DNA from: Lepidodermella squamata
Taxonomy: Eukaryota > Gastrotricha
Length of the DNA: 64,000 nucleotides
Assembly: GCA_047495785.1 (NCBI GenBank)
Contig: JBLDXI010000007.1
Coordinates: 4,588,001 to 4,652,000, forward strand
Direction of reading: 5' to 3'
Both the position numbers and the translations under genes were made by a program. Under the pieces are notes generated by a model. That model made no database searches and was not told where the DNA came from. It saw only the letters and a list, made by a program, of their open reading frames with translations. Positions 11,500 to 21,640 of this stretch are shown piece by piece. Each line of letters starts with the position of its first letter. Position 1 is the first letter of the stretch.

Positions 11500-12567
11500 C
11501 TAATTCAAGCAAAACGGAGCTTTGTCACTAGTGGCCACGTAGAAAACCCCCTGGTTGTCCGATTCAACGGACCTGTAGCCGAGCAGTTGGCCGTCTTTTG
11601 CCGTGTCGCATTGCCGGCAATGGCCCTTGTTGAAATGCTCCTGAGACGGACAGCGACACGCCTTGAAGTTGCAATCCGGTCTTTTGACTATCGTTTCCGC
11701 AAACAGAAACGCGCCTCTGTAGTGCGAACAGCCAAGAAACGTGAACACGTCGTCGAGACCAGCGTAAGGCACAGCTGGTGCCACCTGCTCAATGAGCGCC
11801 TCCTGGTCGGCATTGCGCTTTTTGCGCTTCGTCACACAGCCAGGCTGCACGAATGCGTTGTTGACGTAGAAGTCCTTGTGGCCGAAAGCTTGCCGCACGC
11901 TGACCCACGACGCGTGAAGCACGTCCACCATCAGCCCGTCCGACTTGTCCACCCTCGCGACGGGGTCGTCCTTGAAAAACGCAGGCCCGGCTGGGTCAAT
12001 GGCAGACAGCCGACCCCACGGTGTTCCGAGGCGCTTCGCAATCATGCCGCAGATGTGGGCTCCCAGCGAGAAGCCGACGCAGTGAACTTTGCTCGAGTCG
12101 AATTTCGGGCTCGTCTTCAGCCAATTGGCGACCATGGCACCGACGACGCGGACATTACTTGCCGGCTGGTGGTATAGGTTGAGGCCTTTGCCGAGCTCCG
12201 CGCCGGCTCCCCAGTCCAAGAACAGTACTTCTTGGTCTGGATTCGCAATCAGCAGGTTCGTCTTGATTTTGTTGCCCCACATCGACTCGCCAGCGGCTGT
12301 GTTGTTGTAGTTGCCCGTGAAGCCGTGTGACATGACGAACAGTTTGTCCAGCTTCAGCTCGTCCGGGCTCTGAATCTGGTCGTAGCCGCCCTCCTTCTTC
12401 AGGCGCAGGTACTGGATTGGGATGGTCTTGGGATCTGCCGGGAAAGGCATGTCGTCGAAGGGCGGGTCTTTCGTGAAACAGCCGACGTCATCGTAGCAGA
12501 CCTGGCTCGACTCGGCACACGCCTCAGCTGCCAACAGCACTATTAGGCAATACTTGAAATAGCCCAT
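11500..12567 (-). CDS. Secreted lipase of the pancreatic lipase family (lipase 1)
   Basis: Intronless, 355 aa. A signal peptide covers about residues 1-19, then the N-terminal motif QVCYDDVGCF, as at the mature start of animal pancreatic lipases. The nucleophile Ser167 lies in GFSLGAH, the acid Asp191 in DPAGPAF and the base His282 in CSHYR, so the triad is intact. The HGF oxyanion segment is at 81-83. The chain stops after a Cys-rich tail and lacks the C-terminal PLAT domain, so it matches the phospholipase A1/insect-lipase length class. Expected activity is ester hydrolysis of glycerolipids outside the cell; substrate cannot be read from sequence. The lid loop (Cys244 to Cys280) contains RKKR, a furin-type site shared with the two paralogues. 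It is divergent from the four-TM gene at 13052. Confidence 0.92.
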   Translation of the reverse strand: MGYFKYCLIVLLAAEACAESSQVCYDDVGCFTKDPPFDDMPFPADPKTIPIQYLRLKKEGGYDQIQSPDELKLDKLFVMSHGFTGNYNNTAAGESMWGNKIKTNLLIANPDQEVLFLDWGAGAELGKGLNLYHQPASNVRVVGAMVANWLKTSPKFDSSKVHCVGFSLGAHICGMIAKRLGTPWGRLSAIDPAGPAFFKDDPVARVDKSDGLMVDVLHASWVSVRQAFGHKDFYVNNAFVQPGCVTKRKKRNADQEALIEQVAPAVPYAGLDDVFTFLGCSHYRGAFLFAETIVKRPDCNFKACRCPSQEHFNKGHCRQCDTAKDGQLLGYRSVESDNQGVFYVATSDKAPFCLN

Positions 12568-13051
12568 TCCAAGAAATTATCATCCAAAAAATGTCTCGAT
12601 TGTTTTTAGAAGTTTACGTATAAACCCAGGTATTCTGTGTTTCCGCTCAGTCGAAGTGGGTCGAATATGCTAAAGTGTCGCTGTTAATTAGGCGACTCAT
12701 CATCATGGCACGCCCGTCGGCGGCGGCAGCAGATTGCCCTCAGATAAGAATAACGCTCTGTTTTTTGTCGCGCCTTGGCATGCGAGTGCGGACAGTAGCA
12801 GCTTATCTCGCTACCGGCTGCCTCCAAGAATCGAAACAAATTTGCTAAATAACGGACGCGGTACCGTCAAAGTGCCGATAAGAACGGCAGACAACGACGG
12901 GATAACTGGAGCAGCGGTGGGTTGTGAGAGCAAAGTGCGGGCGTGAGAATCGCCGCCAAAGCCACAGCTGATATCTTGTTTGAAAAAATCCACCTTAATG
13001 ACTATTAACTTGAATTGCCTAAACTTTCAATGGGAAAATGGCTAAAAGAAG
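12568..13051. other. Divergent promoter region
   Basis: Shared upstream region between lipase 1 (minus) and the four-TM gene 1 (plus). Several GATAA/TTATC motifs occur (for example near 12744, 12803, 12878 and 12900). These fit GATA-factor sites used by gut genes in many invertebrates, but that is inference. No coding frame seen. Confidence 0.35.
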
Positions 13052-13798
13052 ATGTCAGGCAGTGATGGCAGTGGTCCAGCGAGTTATTACGACGCGATAA
13101 CAACGGTAGACCGCGAAAGCGACGAGTATTTCTGGAACGGAACAGAAAAGCTAAGCGTGGACGATGTTGTCGTTGACAATGGGCGCGGCTTTTTCTTCTT
13201 CATCGGCATTTTGGCAGTTTTCCAACTAGGCCTGCTCGCCACAGGACTGTACGCGGCTATCAACCGGCAATTCGCGCCTGGCAATCGCTTGTTTTTCATC
13301 ATCACTTTCGCTGTTGGCCTCGGAATTGCGGCGATAGTCGTCATCATTTGCTTCATACCAGGTGCTTTTTATTGAGATGAGCAGTTTTAGTAACTGATTT
13401 ACCTGAATGTTTTCAGATGTTGCCGCCATCCCTCGCATCATTGTGACGTTTTTGGGATCTTTGATCAAGCTGAGTCTGGCAATTGCGTCACTAGTCATCG
13501 GCGGATGTGGTTGCTGCTTCAAAAACCAACAGAGACAGCAGACGAAGCCGCCTGACAATACGGAAGCTGCAGTTGCGGCCAAACCACCTTGCTGTTCACT
13601 AGAGAGCTTCGGCATAGCTAACATCGTAGCAACCATAGGTACTTACAGCTGATTTGAAATCGCGAATCAATAAGCCTACTAATTGTCTTTCTTGAATTTT
13701 CAGTCTGCGTAATGGATGGTCTGCTGATGGCGTTCATTGCGACGTTCGCACTCGTCTTCCTGATTGCTGCGGCTACGGCAGCTAGGTCACCGACGTGA
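13052..13798 (+). CDS. Small four-TM membrane protein, unrecognised family (tetraspan-like 1)
   Basis: Three exons: 13052-13361, 13417-13638, 13704-13798, closing in frame at 208 aa. The polar N-terminus (about 45 residues) is followed by four hydrophobic segments near 48-72, 82-104, 110-135 and 180-202. Between TM1 and TM2 is the motif QFAPGNRLFFI, identical at its core in the neighbour at 14163. Between TM3 and TM4 is a Cys-rich loop (GGCGCC, then PPCCSLESFGIAN). I do not recognise the family. The layout recalls small tetraspan proteins such as MS4A or claudin-like sets, but no diagnostic motif is present. It forms a tandem pair with the next gene, with identical intron positions and phases. 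Confidence 0.75.
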
Positions 13799-14162
13799 AT
13801 GCTCACTTAGCTCACTGAGATAATTCAAAAATTAGTACTGCAGTTGGTGATTGCCAAGAGCCGCCACTTTAGTTATCAAAGAACACATTTTGCTAATTGC
13901 TATTTGCTGTTAATTAAAAAGTTGAAAACCAACTTCCATAACTGCCGCATTTTCTAATTAAGAACATCTTGCTTCGGATGCATCCTAACTTGAACCCAAA
14001 AGATATCTTAGATCCCTTATCAGCTTGGCAGGGAAGATACCGCTTGACCCTCTAAAATCAACTATTTATACAATTGCTTTAGCTTTCAGATAAAAAATCC
14101 TCCTTAAATCTGTTAATGCTGATATTGATAAGCTTGCGAGCATCCGAGTCGTCGGCATTACG
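13799..14162. other. Spacer between the two four-TM genes
   Basis: AT-rich 364-bp spacer. Nothing coding. It should hold the 3' end of the first gene and the promoter of the second. Confidence 0.4.
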
Positions 14163-14987
14163 ATGGCATTCGATGCTGATGACAAAGAGTCGTTGCGCTT
14201 CGAATACTACGACTCATCCTCACATGGAGCCACTGCGAACAATGAAGCTGCTTCTGCTGCTGGTCGTAGCCACCTAGGCTCCGATTCTAATGAAACTCTT
14301 GTCCTAGAACAACACCAACAGCTGGCTGATGATACGATTGCGTTCATGCGTGGCCTCAACGACGAGGAGAAGAAGTTTTTCATCGTGCTCGGAGTCATCG
14401 CCCTCGTTGAACTCGCCCTGCTCATCACAGGCCTAGTCGCTGCGATCAAACGCCAGTTCGCACCTGGTAATCGGCTGTTTTTCATCACCAGTTTTTGTAT
14501 ACAGATCGGCGTTGTGCTAACAGCGACAATCATTTGCTGCGTGCCTGGTAAGCTAATTAACCATTTTCAGCATCATCAACTCGCGTCGTTTCTCCATCCC
14601 TTTTGTGTTACAGCAGTGTCAATTCTCTCGCGAGCCATTGTCACATTCATCGCCGCACTCGTTAAATTCGGCCTCTCGCTGGCGTCTCTCGTTGTCGGCG
14701 GCTGCGAGTGCTGCGTGCGTGTCATCCACGTGCCACGAGCTAGCAGTCAGCCGGCGGCGAAAAAAGGCCAACCACCACCTGCGATGTTCGAGCAGCCGCC
14801 CTGCTGTTCGCTGCAACGATTCGGCATCGCCAACATTATGGCAGCCATCGGTAACAACTCATGTTATTGTTTCCATTTTGCTTATCTATTATTTCTCATA
14901 GTTTGTGTCTGGAACGGGCTGCTGATAATTTTCCTCGGCTTCCTGCTCATCGTCAACTTGATATTCGCTGTCAACACAGAAAGCTGA
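14163..14987 (+). CDS. Small four-TM membrane protein, unrecognised family (tetraspan-like 2)
   Basis: Paralogue of the preceding gene. Three exons: 14163-14547, 14614-14850, 14902-14987, 235 aa. The same motifs recur: RQFAPGNRLFFI after TM1, Cys-rich GGCECC after TM3, PPCCSLQRFGIAN before TM4. The N-terminal polar region is longer (about 70 residues). Both introns (66 and 51 bp) are multiples of three without stops, so the unspliced frame is also open and would give 274 aa. Splicing is preferred because donors, acceptors and phases match the paralogue. Convergent with lipase 2, with only 153 bp between the stops. Confidence 0.75.
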   Translation: MAFDADDKESLRFEYYDSSSHGATANNEAASAAGRSHLGSDSNETLVLEQHQQLADDTIAFMRGLNDEEKKFFIVLGVIALVELALLITGLVAAIKRQFAPGNRLFFITSFCIQIGVVLTATIICCVPGKLINHFQHHQLASFLHPFCVTAVSILSRAIVTFIAALVKFGLSLASLVVGGCECCVRVIHVPRASSQPAAKKGQPPPAMFEQPPCCSLQRFGIANIMAAIGNNSCYCFHFAYLLFLIVCVWNGLLIIFLGFLLIVNLIFAVNTES

Positions 14988-15140
14988 TGATATTTTATTA
15001 CTAAAAAGATCGATCGATGATAAAAAACTTCAAACTCGTTGCTTTTAATAGAAATCACCAATTATATTATATTTATTGACATCTCAGAGTAATCAAATTG
15101 TCTGCTAATTACAAGAGTGGGTAACTGTGACAGTTAGGTT

Positions 15141-16223
15141 TCACTTAAGGCAGTAAGGCTCCTTGTCTCCCGTGGCGACGTAGAAAATGCCCTGATTGTC
15201 CGACTCGCCCGATCTGAAGCCGAGCAGCTGCCCGTCCTTGGCGACGTCGCACTGGCGGCAGTAGCCCTTGTTGAAGTGCTCCTGCGACTTGCAGCGGCAG
15301 GCGGCGAACGTGCAGTTCTGGCGAGTGAGGATCGTCTCTGCGAATAGCAGCCCGCCGCGGTAGTGCGAGCAGCCGAAAAAGTCGATGATGTCACCGATGC
15401 CTTCGTAATCGATCGTCTCAGGGTTCTCCATCGATCGCCGCACAAACTCTTCCTGTTCGGCTTCGGCCCAGCGCTTTTTACGCCTCGAAATACAGCCGGG
15501 TTGCACGTTCGCGTTGTTGACGTAGAAGTCCTTGTGGCCGAGGGCTCGCTTCAGCCCAACCCACGAGTTGTGCACAACGTCGACGACGAGCCCGTCGCTC
15601 TTGTCGATCCTCGCCACAGGGTCGTCCTTCATGAAGGCCGGACCAGCCGGGTCGACGGCGGAAATTCGCCCGAGGGGCGTCTCGAGGCGCTTCGCAATCA
15701 TGCCGCACACGTGGGCGCCCAGCGAGAAGCCGATGCAGTGAACTTTCGTGGCGTCGAATTTCTTACTCGTCTTCAGCCAGTTGGCGACCATTTTGCCGAC
15801 GATGCGCACGTTGCTGGCGGGTTGGTGGTAGAAGTTGAGGCCCTTGCCGAAGTCAGAGCCCTTGCCCCAGTCGATGAACAGCACGTCGTAGTCGGGCTTC
15901 TCTTTTAGGAGGTTCGTCTTGATCTTGTAGCCCCACTTGGCCGGCGAGCCCATCGTGTTGTCGTACGTGCCGTGGAAGCCATGCGACATCACGAACAGCT
16001 TTTCGAGGTTCAGCTCATCCGGGCTTTTCACCTCGTCGTAGCCGTCTCCTTTAATGCGCAGGTACTTGATGGGGATGTCGGCGGGATCGGCTGGCAGCGG
16101 GAAGTTGTCCCATGGTGGGTCGTCGGAGAAGCAGCCGATGTCATTGTCGTAGCACACCTGGCTAGCCTCGAGGCTAGCAGCCAGCGCAGCCAACACAACA
16201 GCTAGAAGCTGTAAGGTTTTCAT
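15141..16223 (-). CDS. Secreted lipase of the pancreatic lipase family (lipase 2)
   Basis: Intronless, 360 aa from the ATG at 16223, chosen because it begins a clean signal peptide (MKTLQLLAVVLAALAASLEA). The frame is open upstream to 16418, but that extension is not signal-like. The triad is Ser167 (GFSLGAH), Asp191 and His287. The mature start reads SQVCYDNDIGCF. The lid loop Cys244-Cys285 holds RRKKR, followed by an acidic/charged stretch. The C-terminal Cys-rich tail again replaces a PLAT domain. It is closest to lipase 1, with long identical blocks around the Ser and Asp. TTATTT/TTTATT near 15067 gives a minus-strand poly(A) signal. Its start lies 219 bp from the stop of lipase 3, which is a tandem arrangement. 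Confidence 0.92.
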   Translation of the reverse strand: MKTLQLLAVVLAALAASLEASQVCYDNDIGCFSDDPPWDNFPLPADPADIPIKYLRIKGDGYDEVKSPDELNLEKLFVMSHGFHGTYDNTMGSPAKWGYKIKTNLLKEKPDYDVLFIDWGKGSDFGKGLNFYHQPASNVRIVGKMVANWLKTSKKFDATKVHCIGFSLGAHVCGMIAKRLETPLGRISAVDPAGPAFMKDDPVARIDKSDGLVVDVVHNSWVGLKRALGHKDFYVNNANVQPGCISRRKKRWAEAEQEEFVRRSMENPETIDYEGIGDIIDFFGCSHYRGGLLFAETILTRQNCTFAACRCKSQEHFNKGYCRQCDVAKDGQLLGFRSGESDNQGIFYVATGDKEPYCLK

Positions 16224-16441
16224 GTCGAGTATACTGATAGAATGGTTGAAACAACTCAATGCACTCGAGATACTTAGTATAAAGCTCATAAAACACTGTG
16301 ATAAAAAACGCAACACACCCATGCATGGGAGATAAGATACCGGATATGCAGCAGGAGTAAAACATTGGAAGGTTATTATCTTATTCTTGAAAAAAACCAA
16401 GATAACAGTCTTTTGCATTAAACTTTATTTTAACTTTACAA

Positions 16442-17542
16442 TTAATGCAAGCAATACGGTTCACGGCCACTGGTTGCTAGGTAGAAGACGCCTCTGTTCG
16501 GCGACTCGGCAGCCCGGTAGCCCATCAGCTGGCCGACTTTCGCGACGTCGCATTGCCTGCACAGGCCCTTGTCGAAGTGCTCGGCTGACGGGCATGGACA
16601 GGCCGCGAACGTGCAGTTCGCCCGCGTTTGAATCGTTTCAACATACACGTGGGGCGTTCGCGTATGTGAACAGCCGAACTTCAGTGAAACGTCGTTGATT
16701 TCTACGTAGAGACCTCGCCGTTCCATTTCTTCAAAACTCATCATCATCAAGTCTGCTGACCGCTTTCTGCGCTTCGTCAAACAGCCAGGCTGGACAACGG
16801 CGTTGTTGACGTAGAAGTCGACGTGGCCAATGGGTTGTTTGATCGAAATCCACGACAGGTGCATGACGTCGACAAACAGCGCGTCGGTTTTGTCCAGCCT
16901 CGCGACCGGGTCGATGTCGAAGAAGGCCGGGCCGGCTGGGTCGAGGGCGGAAATTCGGCCGAGTTTCGCGTCGAGTCGTTTCGCGAGTAGTCCACAAACA
17001 TGGGCGCCTAACGAATAGCCAATGCAGTGCATCGCTGCAGGGTTGAACGGCTTAGTCGCAGATTTGAACCAGTTGGCGAGGAGGGCGGCGGTTACTCTGA
17101 GGTTGGACGCAGGTTGGAAGTAGATGTTGAGACCGGTGCCTACATCGGCGCCCGCCTGCCAGTCGATGAAAACAACATCGTGGTCGGGATTCACCTCCAT
17201 CAGAGCCTTCAGCATTTTGTAGCCCCATTTACTCTTCGAAGCCAGCACCGAGTCTTTGAATCCATTTGTGAAGCCGTGAACGACAATTATCAGCTTTTCC
17301 AAGTTGAGCTGATCGGGCGACGTGACAATCTCGTAATCAGACATGTCCGGCTTCATGCGGTAGTAAGTATTTGGTATGTCACGTGGGTTCATCGGCAGCG
17401 GCAGTTTGTCGTAGGGCTTATCCTGCGAGAAACACCCCACCCCGTCGTAGCAAACTTGGCCGTGGAAGCTTTCAGCCACGGCATCAATTCGCTCGACGTT
17501 GCAAGCTAGCAGGACAATTGTTAGCAAGGAAGGTCCGTGCAT
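16442..17542 (-). CDS. Secreted lipase of the pancreatic lipase family (lipase 3)
   Basis: Intronless, 366 aa from the ATG at 17542. An upstream in-frame ATG at 17578 would add 12 residues before the hydrophobic signal. The triad is Ser177 (GYSLGAH), Asp201 (DPAGPAF) and His293 (CSHTR). It is more divergent than lipases 1 and 2 (VVHGF instead of VMSHGF; GYSLG instead of GFSLG). The lid loop from Cys254 to Cys291 contains KRRKR followed by SAD, a strong furin-type site. The Cys-rich tail ends in CLH. AATAAA reads on the minus strand at 16424-16429, directly after the stop. Confidence 0.9.
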   Translation of the reverse strand: MHGPSLLTIVLLACNVERIDAVAESFHGQVCYDGVGCFSQDKPYDKLPLPMNPRDIPNTYYRMKPDMSDYEIVTSPDQLNLEKLIIVVHGFTNGFKDSVLASKSKWGYKMLKALMEVNPDHDVVFIDWQAGADVGTGLNIYFQPASNLRVTAALLANWFKSATKPFNPAAMHCIGYSLGAHVCGLLAKRLDAKLGRISALDPAGPAFFDIDPVARLDKTDALFVDVMHLSWISIKQPIGHVDFYVNNAVVQPGCLTKRRKRSADLMMMSFEEMERRGLYVEINDVSLKFGCSHTRTPHVYVETIQTRANCTFAACPCPSAEHFDKGLCRQCDVAKVGQLMGYRAAESPNRGVFYLATSGREPYCLH

Positions 17543-19100
17543 TTTCGGCGGAACAATAAATGTGCGCAATGCATGCACCGAGGCCGCAAGGAAAAAACGC
17601 AGCAGTTTATCAGCTTAATCGGTTAATAGCAACGCATGTCAATAGAGATAACAGCCGCTAGGCCTGTCCGCTAAGATGATCACACACCACACATGAATAA
17701 TGAGAAAGAACACAATTCCCATGCTATAATATTATCACGTCATATCTACAATACTAAAATGAGAGCGTTTTCTCAAAAGTAGGTTTTTTGTCCGCCATTT
17801 CATAACGGAAGGTGATAAATGGAAAGTAAAAACATGGTTGGATAGAGAATCAAATTGTTGGCATGCGAAAACTGTCAGAACACTCGATCGCCGTCATTCG
17901 GGTCAACTTTTTAGCAAAAAACGCATATTTTGGACTAGAGCCCCGGACGGCCCCAAGAAAACCGAGGGAAAATTTGAATTTTAGAAAATTGCAATTACCA
18001 GAATAAATATTAAATAAACAATATAACATGTTACCAAATTATTTTATAATCTTAAGTGAAAACGTAATAGCGCGATATTTACGAATGTCGATATTTTCAG
18101 ATTTCGCGCCCGCGCGGTTAGTAAAACCCGGTTCCCAGTTCCCCACGAACTTTCACCCCGCACCTAAGATTTGAGAATGATTCATTGCCTGATTCTTAGT
18201 AGTTAGTAGTTAGTAGATTACCGTTTATAGCGACAGTAGGGCATTCATGCTTACCAGTTCCAGGTTTCGCTAAGAATTCTACGATGTTATAAGTATATTG
18301 TATCTTACTAAGAATCTTTGGGAGATCAAACGGAGATCTAAGTATCTTGAGGGATCACTTACAAAGTATGTCAGGCTTAGCGCATACCTCAATATAGATC
18401 TATGTCAAATCAAACAGTTACATCGGGATGATTGAGGTTAGTAAGTTATCCTACCTATAGGCACATCCTCTTCGAGATCGAGGTGAAGATTTTAGAAATG
18501 CATGTCTCAATTGTACTCTTACAAGTCTCAGATCAATTGAAATTGTTCCTAACTGGGAAATGAGATCAATAATGTTAAATCTTGGCGCTACCAAGATTGA
18601 ACATTATAAGCTTACTTTCTTAACACAAACTCAATACTCAGTACTCGATAATGATAAGATTCTCAAAGATGCTTAGACCTCTCATGATCAACATCGTGAA
18701 ATATACAGCTGGTAAATGTATCTGAGGCACATCTTTAGCTCACAATCTATACTGATCTTCAGTGACATGGATGCCTAATTTTAATATAGGAGACGTCTTA
18801 ACAATCCCTGAAAAGTGAGAGATACAAGTTAGTCTGAACAGACTCAACTTGACAGACCCACGAGGTTAGGCATTGATTTGCAGCGTTTACCTTCATAGCG
18901 ATACATGTTTATGTTTAGATCTAATGATATGTACTAAAGTTGATTGCTGATTAGTTGCTGAAGTCCGTGTCCACTCAGATAAGTTGATTTCACTCCAAGA
19001 AATATGTATTCTTTGTGGTTCCTTTATTTTTCCATAGGCGGACTAAATAGGATGGCCGGGCCGAAGGCTCGGCCCCAGAATTGCTAGTTGGTGATAATTC
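17543..19100. other. Long intergenic region without recognised genes
   Basis: AT-rich sequence with frequent stops in all frames. A short tandem TTAGTAGTTAGTAG lies near 18200. No gene or RNA recognised. AGCCCCGGACGGCC near 17940 is shared with 51450, hinting at a low-copy repeat. Confidence 0.4.
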
Positions 19101-19523
19101 AAAGCAGGTTAAAATCAGGCTTCGTCTGTGCTTCATTGCGTTTATGATCTCGATGAGGGTGTGGCCCATCTCGCCACCCATTGATTAACGGGTTTCGGCG
19201 ACTGCTGCCAACTCGCTTCCGGCTCACTCGCTCATCCGCAAGAAAAGGAAAGGACACCCGAGTCCAATTCGCGGAATTTGACGAACGCCACCGCTCAGTC
19301 GTAATGTTGACAAACTGCAAACTGCAAAATCTGAGCCTGTTTAGGAATGTATTCGTGGCCTCAATTTGACAGGCTGCGATTCATATTCTGGGACACATTT
19401 CGTTGTTTACCGTCGATGAACGAATAAGTAGATTCAGTAAGGTAATGTTCGCCTTATCGACCTGCATCTTTTGCTGAAGTGGCAGTGATTTGGAATTCAA
19501 GTTTATGAATAAGGCTATTCCAA
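19101..19523 (+). repeat. Dispersed repeat family X, copy 1
   Basis: About 420 bp that is 85-90% similar by eye to 21641-22040 (shared blocks GGTTAAAATCAGGCTTC at the start and AAGGCTATTCCAA at the end). No terminal inverted repeat or coding frame noticed. Probably a non-autonomous mobile element or an old segmental duplication. Confidence 0.65.
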
Positions 19524-19811
19524 TGATTGCCCCATTCTATATAGATTTTAACGTGGATTGACTCCATAAGTAGCACGCATCTCTTCTGGGGTTCTGAACA
19601 ACTTTTTTCCTCGCTGCGTTCTATTCGTCGCGTAACAGTGAAAAAATTGCGCAAAAAATTGAATTTCTGCCTGGTTTGCGTAATTTTGGCCCGGACGGAA
19701 CTATACGATAGGCCCGGACTTGAGCAAGTCTTTCCTCTCGGAGCATCACACGGCATATGAGAATGAAAGTAATGCCCATGTCATCCCATGATTCAGACAA
19801 GATGATTCAGA

Positions 19812-20075
19812 AGAGCGCGAAATCGGGTTTCATCAGTGCATCATTGCGCTTGTGAACTCGATGCGCGTGTGGCCTGTCTCGCCACCACGGATTGAGAGGT
19901 TTCCGAGACTGCCGGCACGCTACTCGCTTCCGGCTCACTCGCTCATTGGCGAGGTTCACGAAAATGAGCTCCGAGTCCAATTCGTCGAATTTCCCGGCTT
20001 CGTCGCTGCCGCAAGTTTTTGTAACAAGAGCTATTCGTAATGTTTCCGAAATGCACATGCCGAAGCCTGTTCGAG
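19812..20075 (+). repeat. Dispersed repeat family X, divergent copy 2
   Basis: Shares ordered blocks with copies 1 and 3 (GTTTCATC..GCATCATTGCG, CTCGATG.GCGTGTGGCC, CTCGCTTCCGGCTCACTCGCTC), but the 3' third differs. It lies only 300 bp from copy 1 in the same orientation. Confidence 0.5.
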
Positions 20076-20119
20076 TACATATGCAATCAAGGGAAAACAT
20101 TTTTTAGACAGAATGCACC

Positions 20120-20190
20120 ATTGAAAGAAAAATTAGAAGTAGAGAAAGTAAAGAAAATAAAGAATCGAAGATATAAAGAAACCTGGCGGT
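20120..20190 (+). repeat. Single diverged unit of the 56-bp AAAG-rich minisatellite
   Basis: GTAGAGAAAGTAAAGAAAAT and GATATAAAGAAA match the unit tandemly repeated at 23009-23456. A lone copy away from the array suggests dispersal of the unit. Confidence 0.45.
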
Positions 20191-20361
20191 GACTCGATTG
20201 ACTTTCTCACATGTATGGGCTGTGTTTCGCCTGGGACAGACTTCACCAGCAGTTGTGCGATGCAGTTCATCGAGTCTATCTTCGCCTTTTCACACTGTTT
20301 CTCCTGCGTCGTTCGTTGCTGAGATGGCAAATCATTATGTAGGCTATAAAGTTAGAGGTAT

Positions 20362-20619
20362 TCAGAAACGTACTCCACTGTAGAGTTTGATGTGATTTGA
20401 CTTGGGTCGGGCACTAGTTCTCTGCCACGAGTAGAACGCTTCTCGCCACTGGCTTTGAACTAGAGCAACTGTGTCACTGACTTGGAGCTTATCCATGGCG
20501 TCACAAATAAGGTCGGGCAGTTGCCATCGCTTGCGTTTATTCAGTGAGTAAACCAGTCCGTCCTCGAATCGCTCAGGCAAGTCATCTAACACCAGAAATG
20601 TGATCATTTCAACGCACAA
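20362..20619 (-). other. Open frame of uncertain status (85 codons)
   Basis: A minus-strand frame with protein-like composition (segments LPERFEDGLVYSLNKRKRWQ and DKLQVSDTVALVQSQWREAF). I do not recognise it. An acceptor-like site (GTGTTAG) at about 20589 would make it an internal exon. No partner exons were found. It could be a fragment of a mobile-element protein or chance. Confidence 0.2.
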
Positions 20620-21067
20620 GAGAGTGGGGTATTAGTTATTTACGTGATATTGCGCTCGGTTTTGGCGAATCCCCGCCATTACGGGCCAAACAGAGTGTCA
20701 CATTAGCTGGCCCAGTTAGACGATTGGGCCATGCATTTTTGCTACGGTACTCGCTGCGTTCTCGGCGTAGGGTGCCATTTGCGCGAACACCATTCCGCTT
20801 GTCGGTTCTTCTCACCATGCTTTTATAATACAACGAATAGTTCAATGCTTCACTGTAGTTATACAAATGTATAACCGATGGTATCGATTGATGACTCAGC
20901 GATTTGGCGCCTAAATTAATTATTGAATAGCGCCCACAACTAATGGCAAATTTCATCAGGAAACAAATCGATGGTATGAATTGGATGCTTTTTTTATTTC
21001 GATGTTCACTGTGCTAACATAGTCAACCAGCTAGGTTAAGCTAGATTTGTGGCTTTTCAAAAATTAG

Positions 21068-21505
21068 TACCGTATATACCGGAATATAAAGGACTCCCTA
21101 CTATTTTTTTCAAACGGTCCGAAAACCCCTCTCTTCAATTCAGGGCCTCTCTTTTATTTAGGGCCTCCCTATTATTTTTTCTTCGCCCCGAACAAACCCG
21201 AGGTATCACTGAAAATGCCGCTAATCACCATCAAAAGTGAGGATTTTCATGGCGATAATGCCTCGCACCAGGTAGTCAGGCCACTTTTCCCTCAAGTTTC
21301 GCTTAAGCTGTATGCAAACAAGATTAAGAGGGATTAAGGTGAACACCTGCGCGCGCATTTCTGGGTGGCGTCAAGAGTGTTGGTAGCTGACCCTCTCTAC
21401 AATTTAGGTCCTCCCTTTAATTATTTCAAATGCCTCGTAACCCTCTCTACTAAATAGGTCCTCCCTTCTAATTAGGTCCTCACTTATAATCCGGTATATA
21501 CGGTA
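21068..21505. mobile_element. MITE with TA target duplication (Tc1/mariner or pogo-like ends)
   Basis: Left end TACCGTATATACCGGAATATAA (21068) and right end, reverse complement, TACCGTATATACCGGATTATAA (21484-21505) are near-perfect terminal inverted repeats. Both are flanked by TA, the target used by Tc1/mariner-type transposases. The interior is 390 bp, non-coding, with repeated GGTCCTCCCT / GGGCCTCCCT blocks near each end. Confidence 0.7.
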
Positions 21506-21640
21506 AATTCAATGATGCTAAGTCACAGCATCGCTGCGCTTGTTGTCACCTTGCTCTTTAGTAGCAAGTCGCAAGCAAGGAATGTTTTTATTCGATCAAA
21601 AAATGTTCTAGCACTGTTAAGCAAGTTGAACTAACTGCTA

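Noticed and set aside
11587-12177. Plus-strand open frames opposite the lipases and proteases (for example 11587-12177, 15363-15908, 30228-30788, 31804-32337)
   Set aside because: Shadows of GC-rich coding sequence on the other strand. No signal, domain or splice logic.
16224-16418. N-terminal extension of lipase 2 from the upstream ATG
   Set aside because: The extension lacks a conserved counterpart in the paralogues and would bury the signal peptide.
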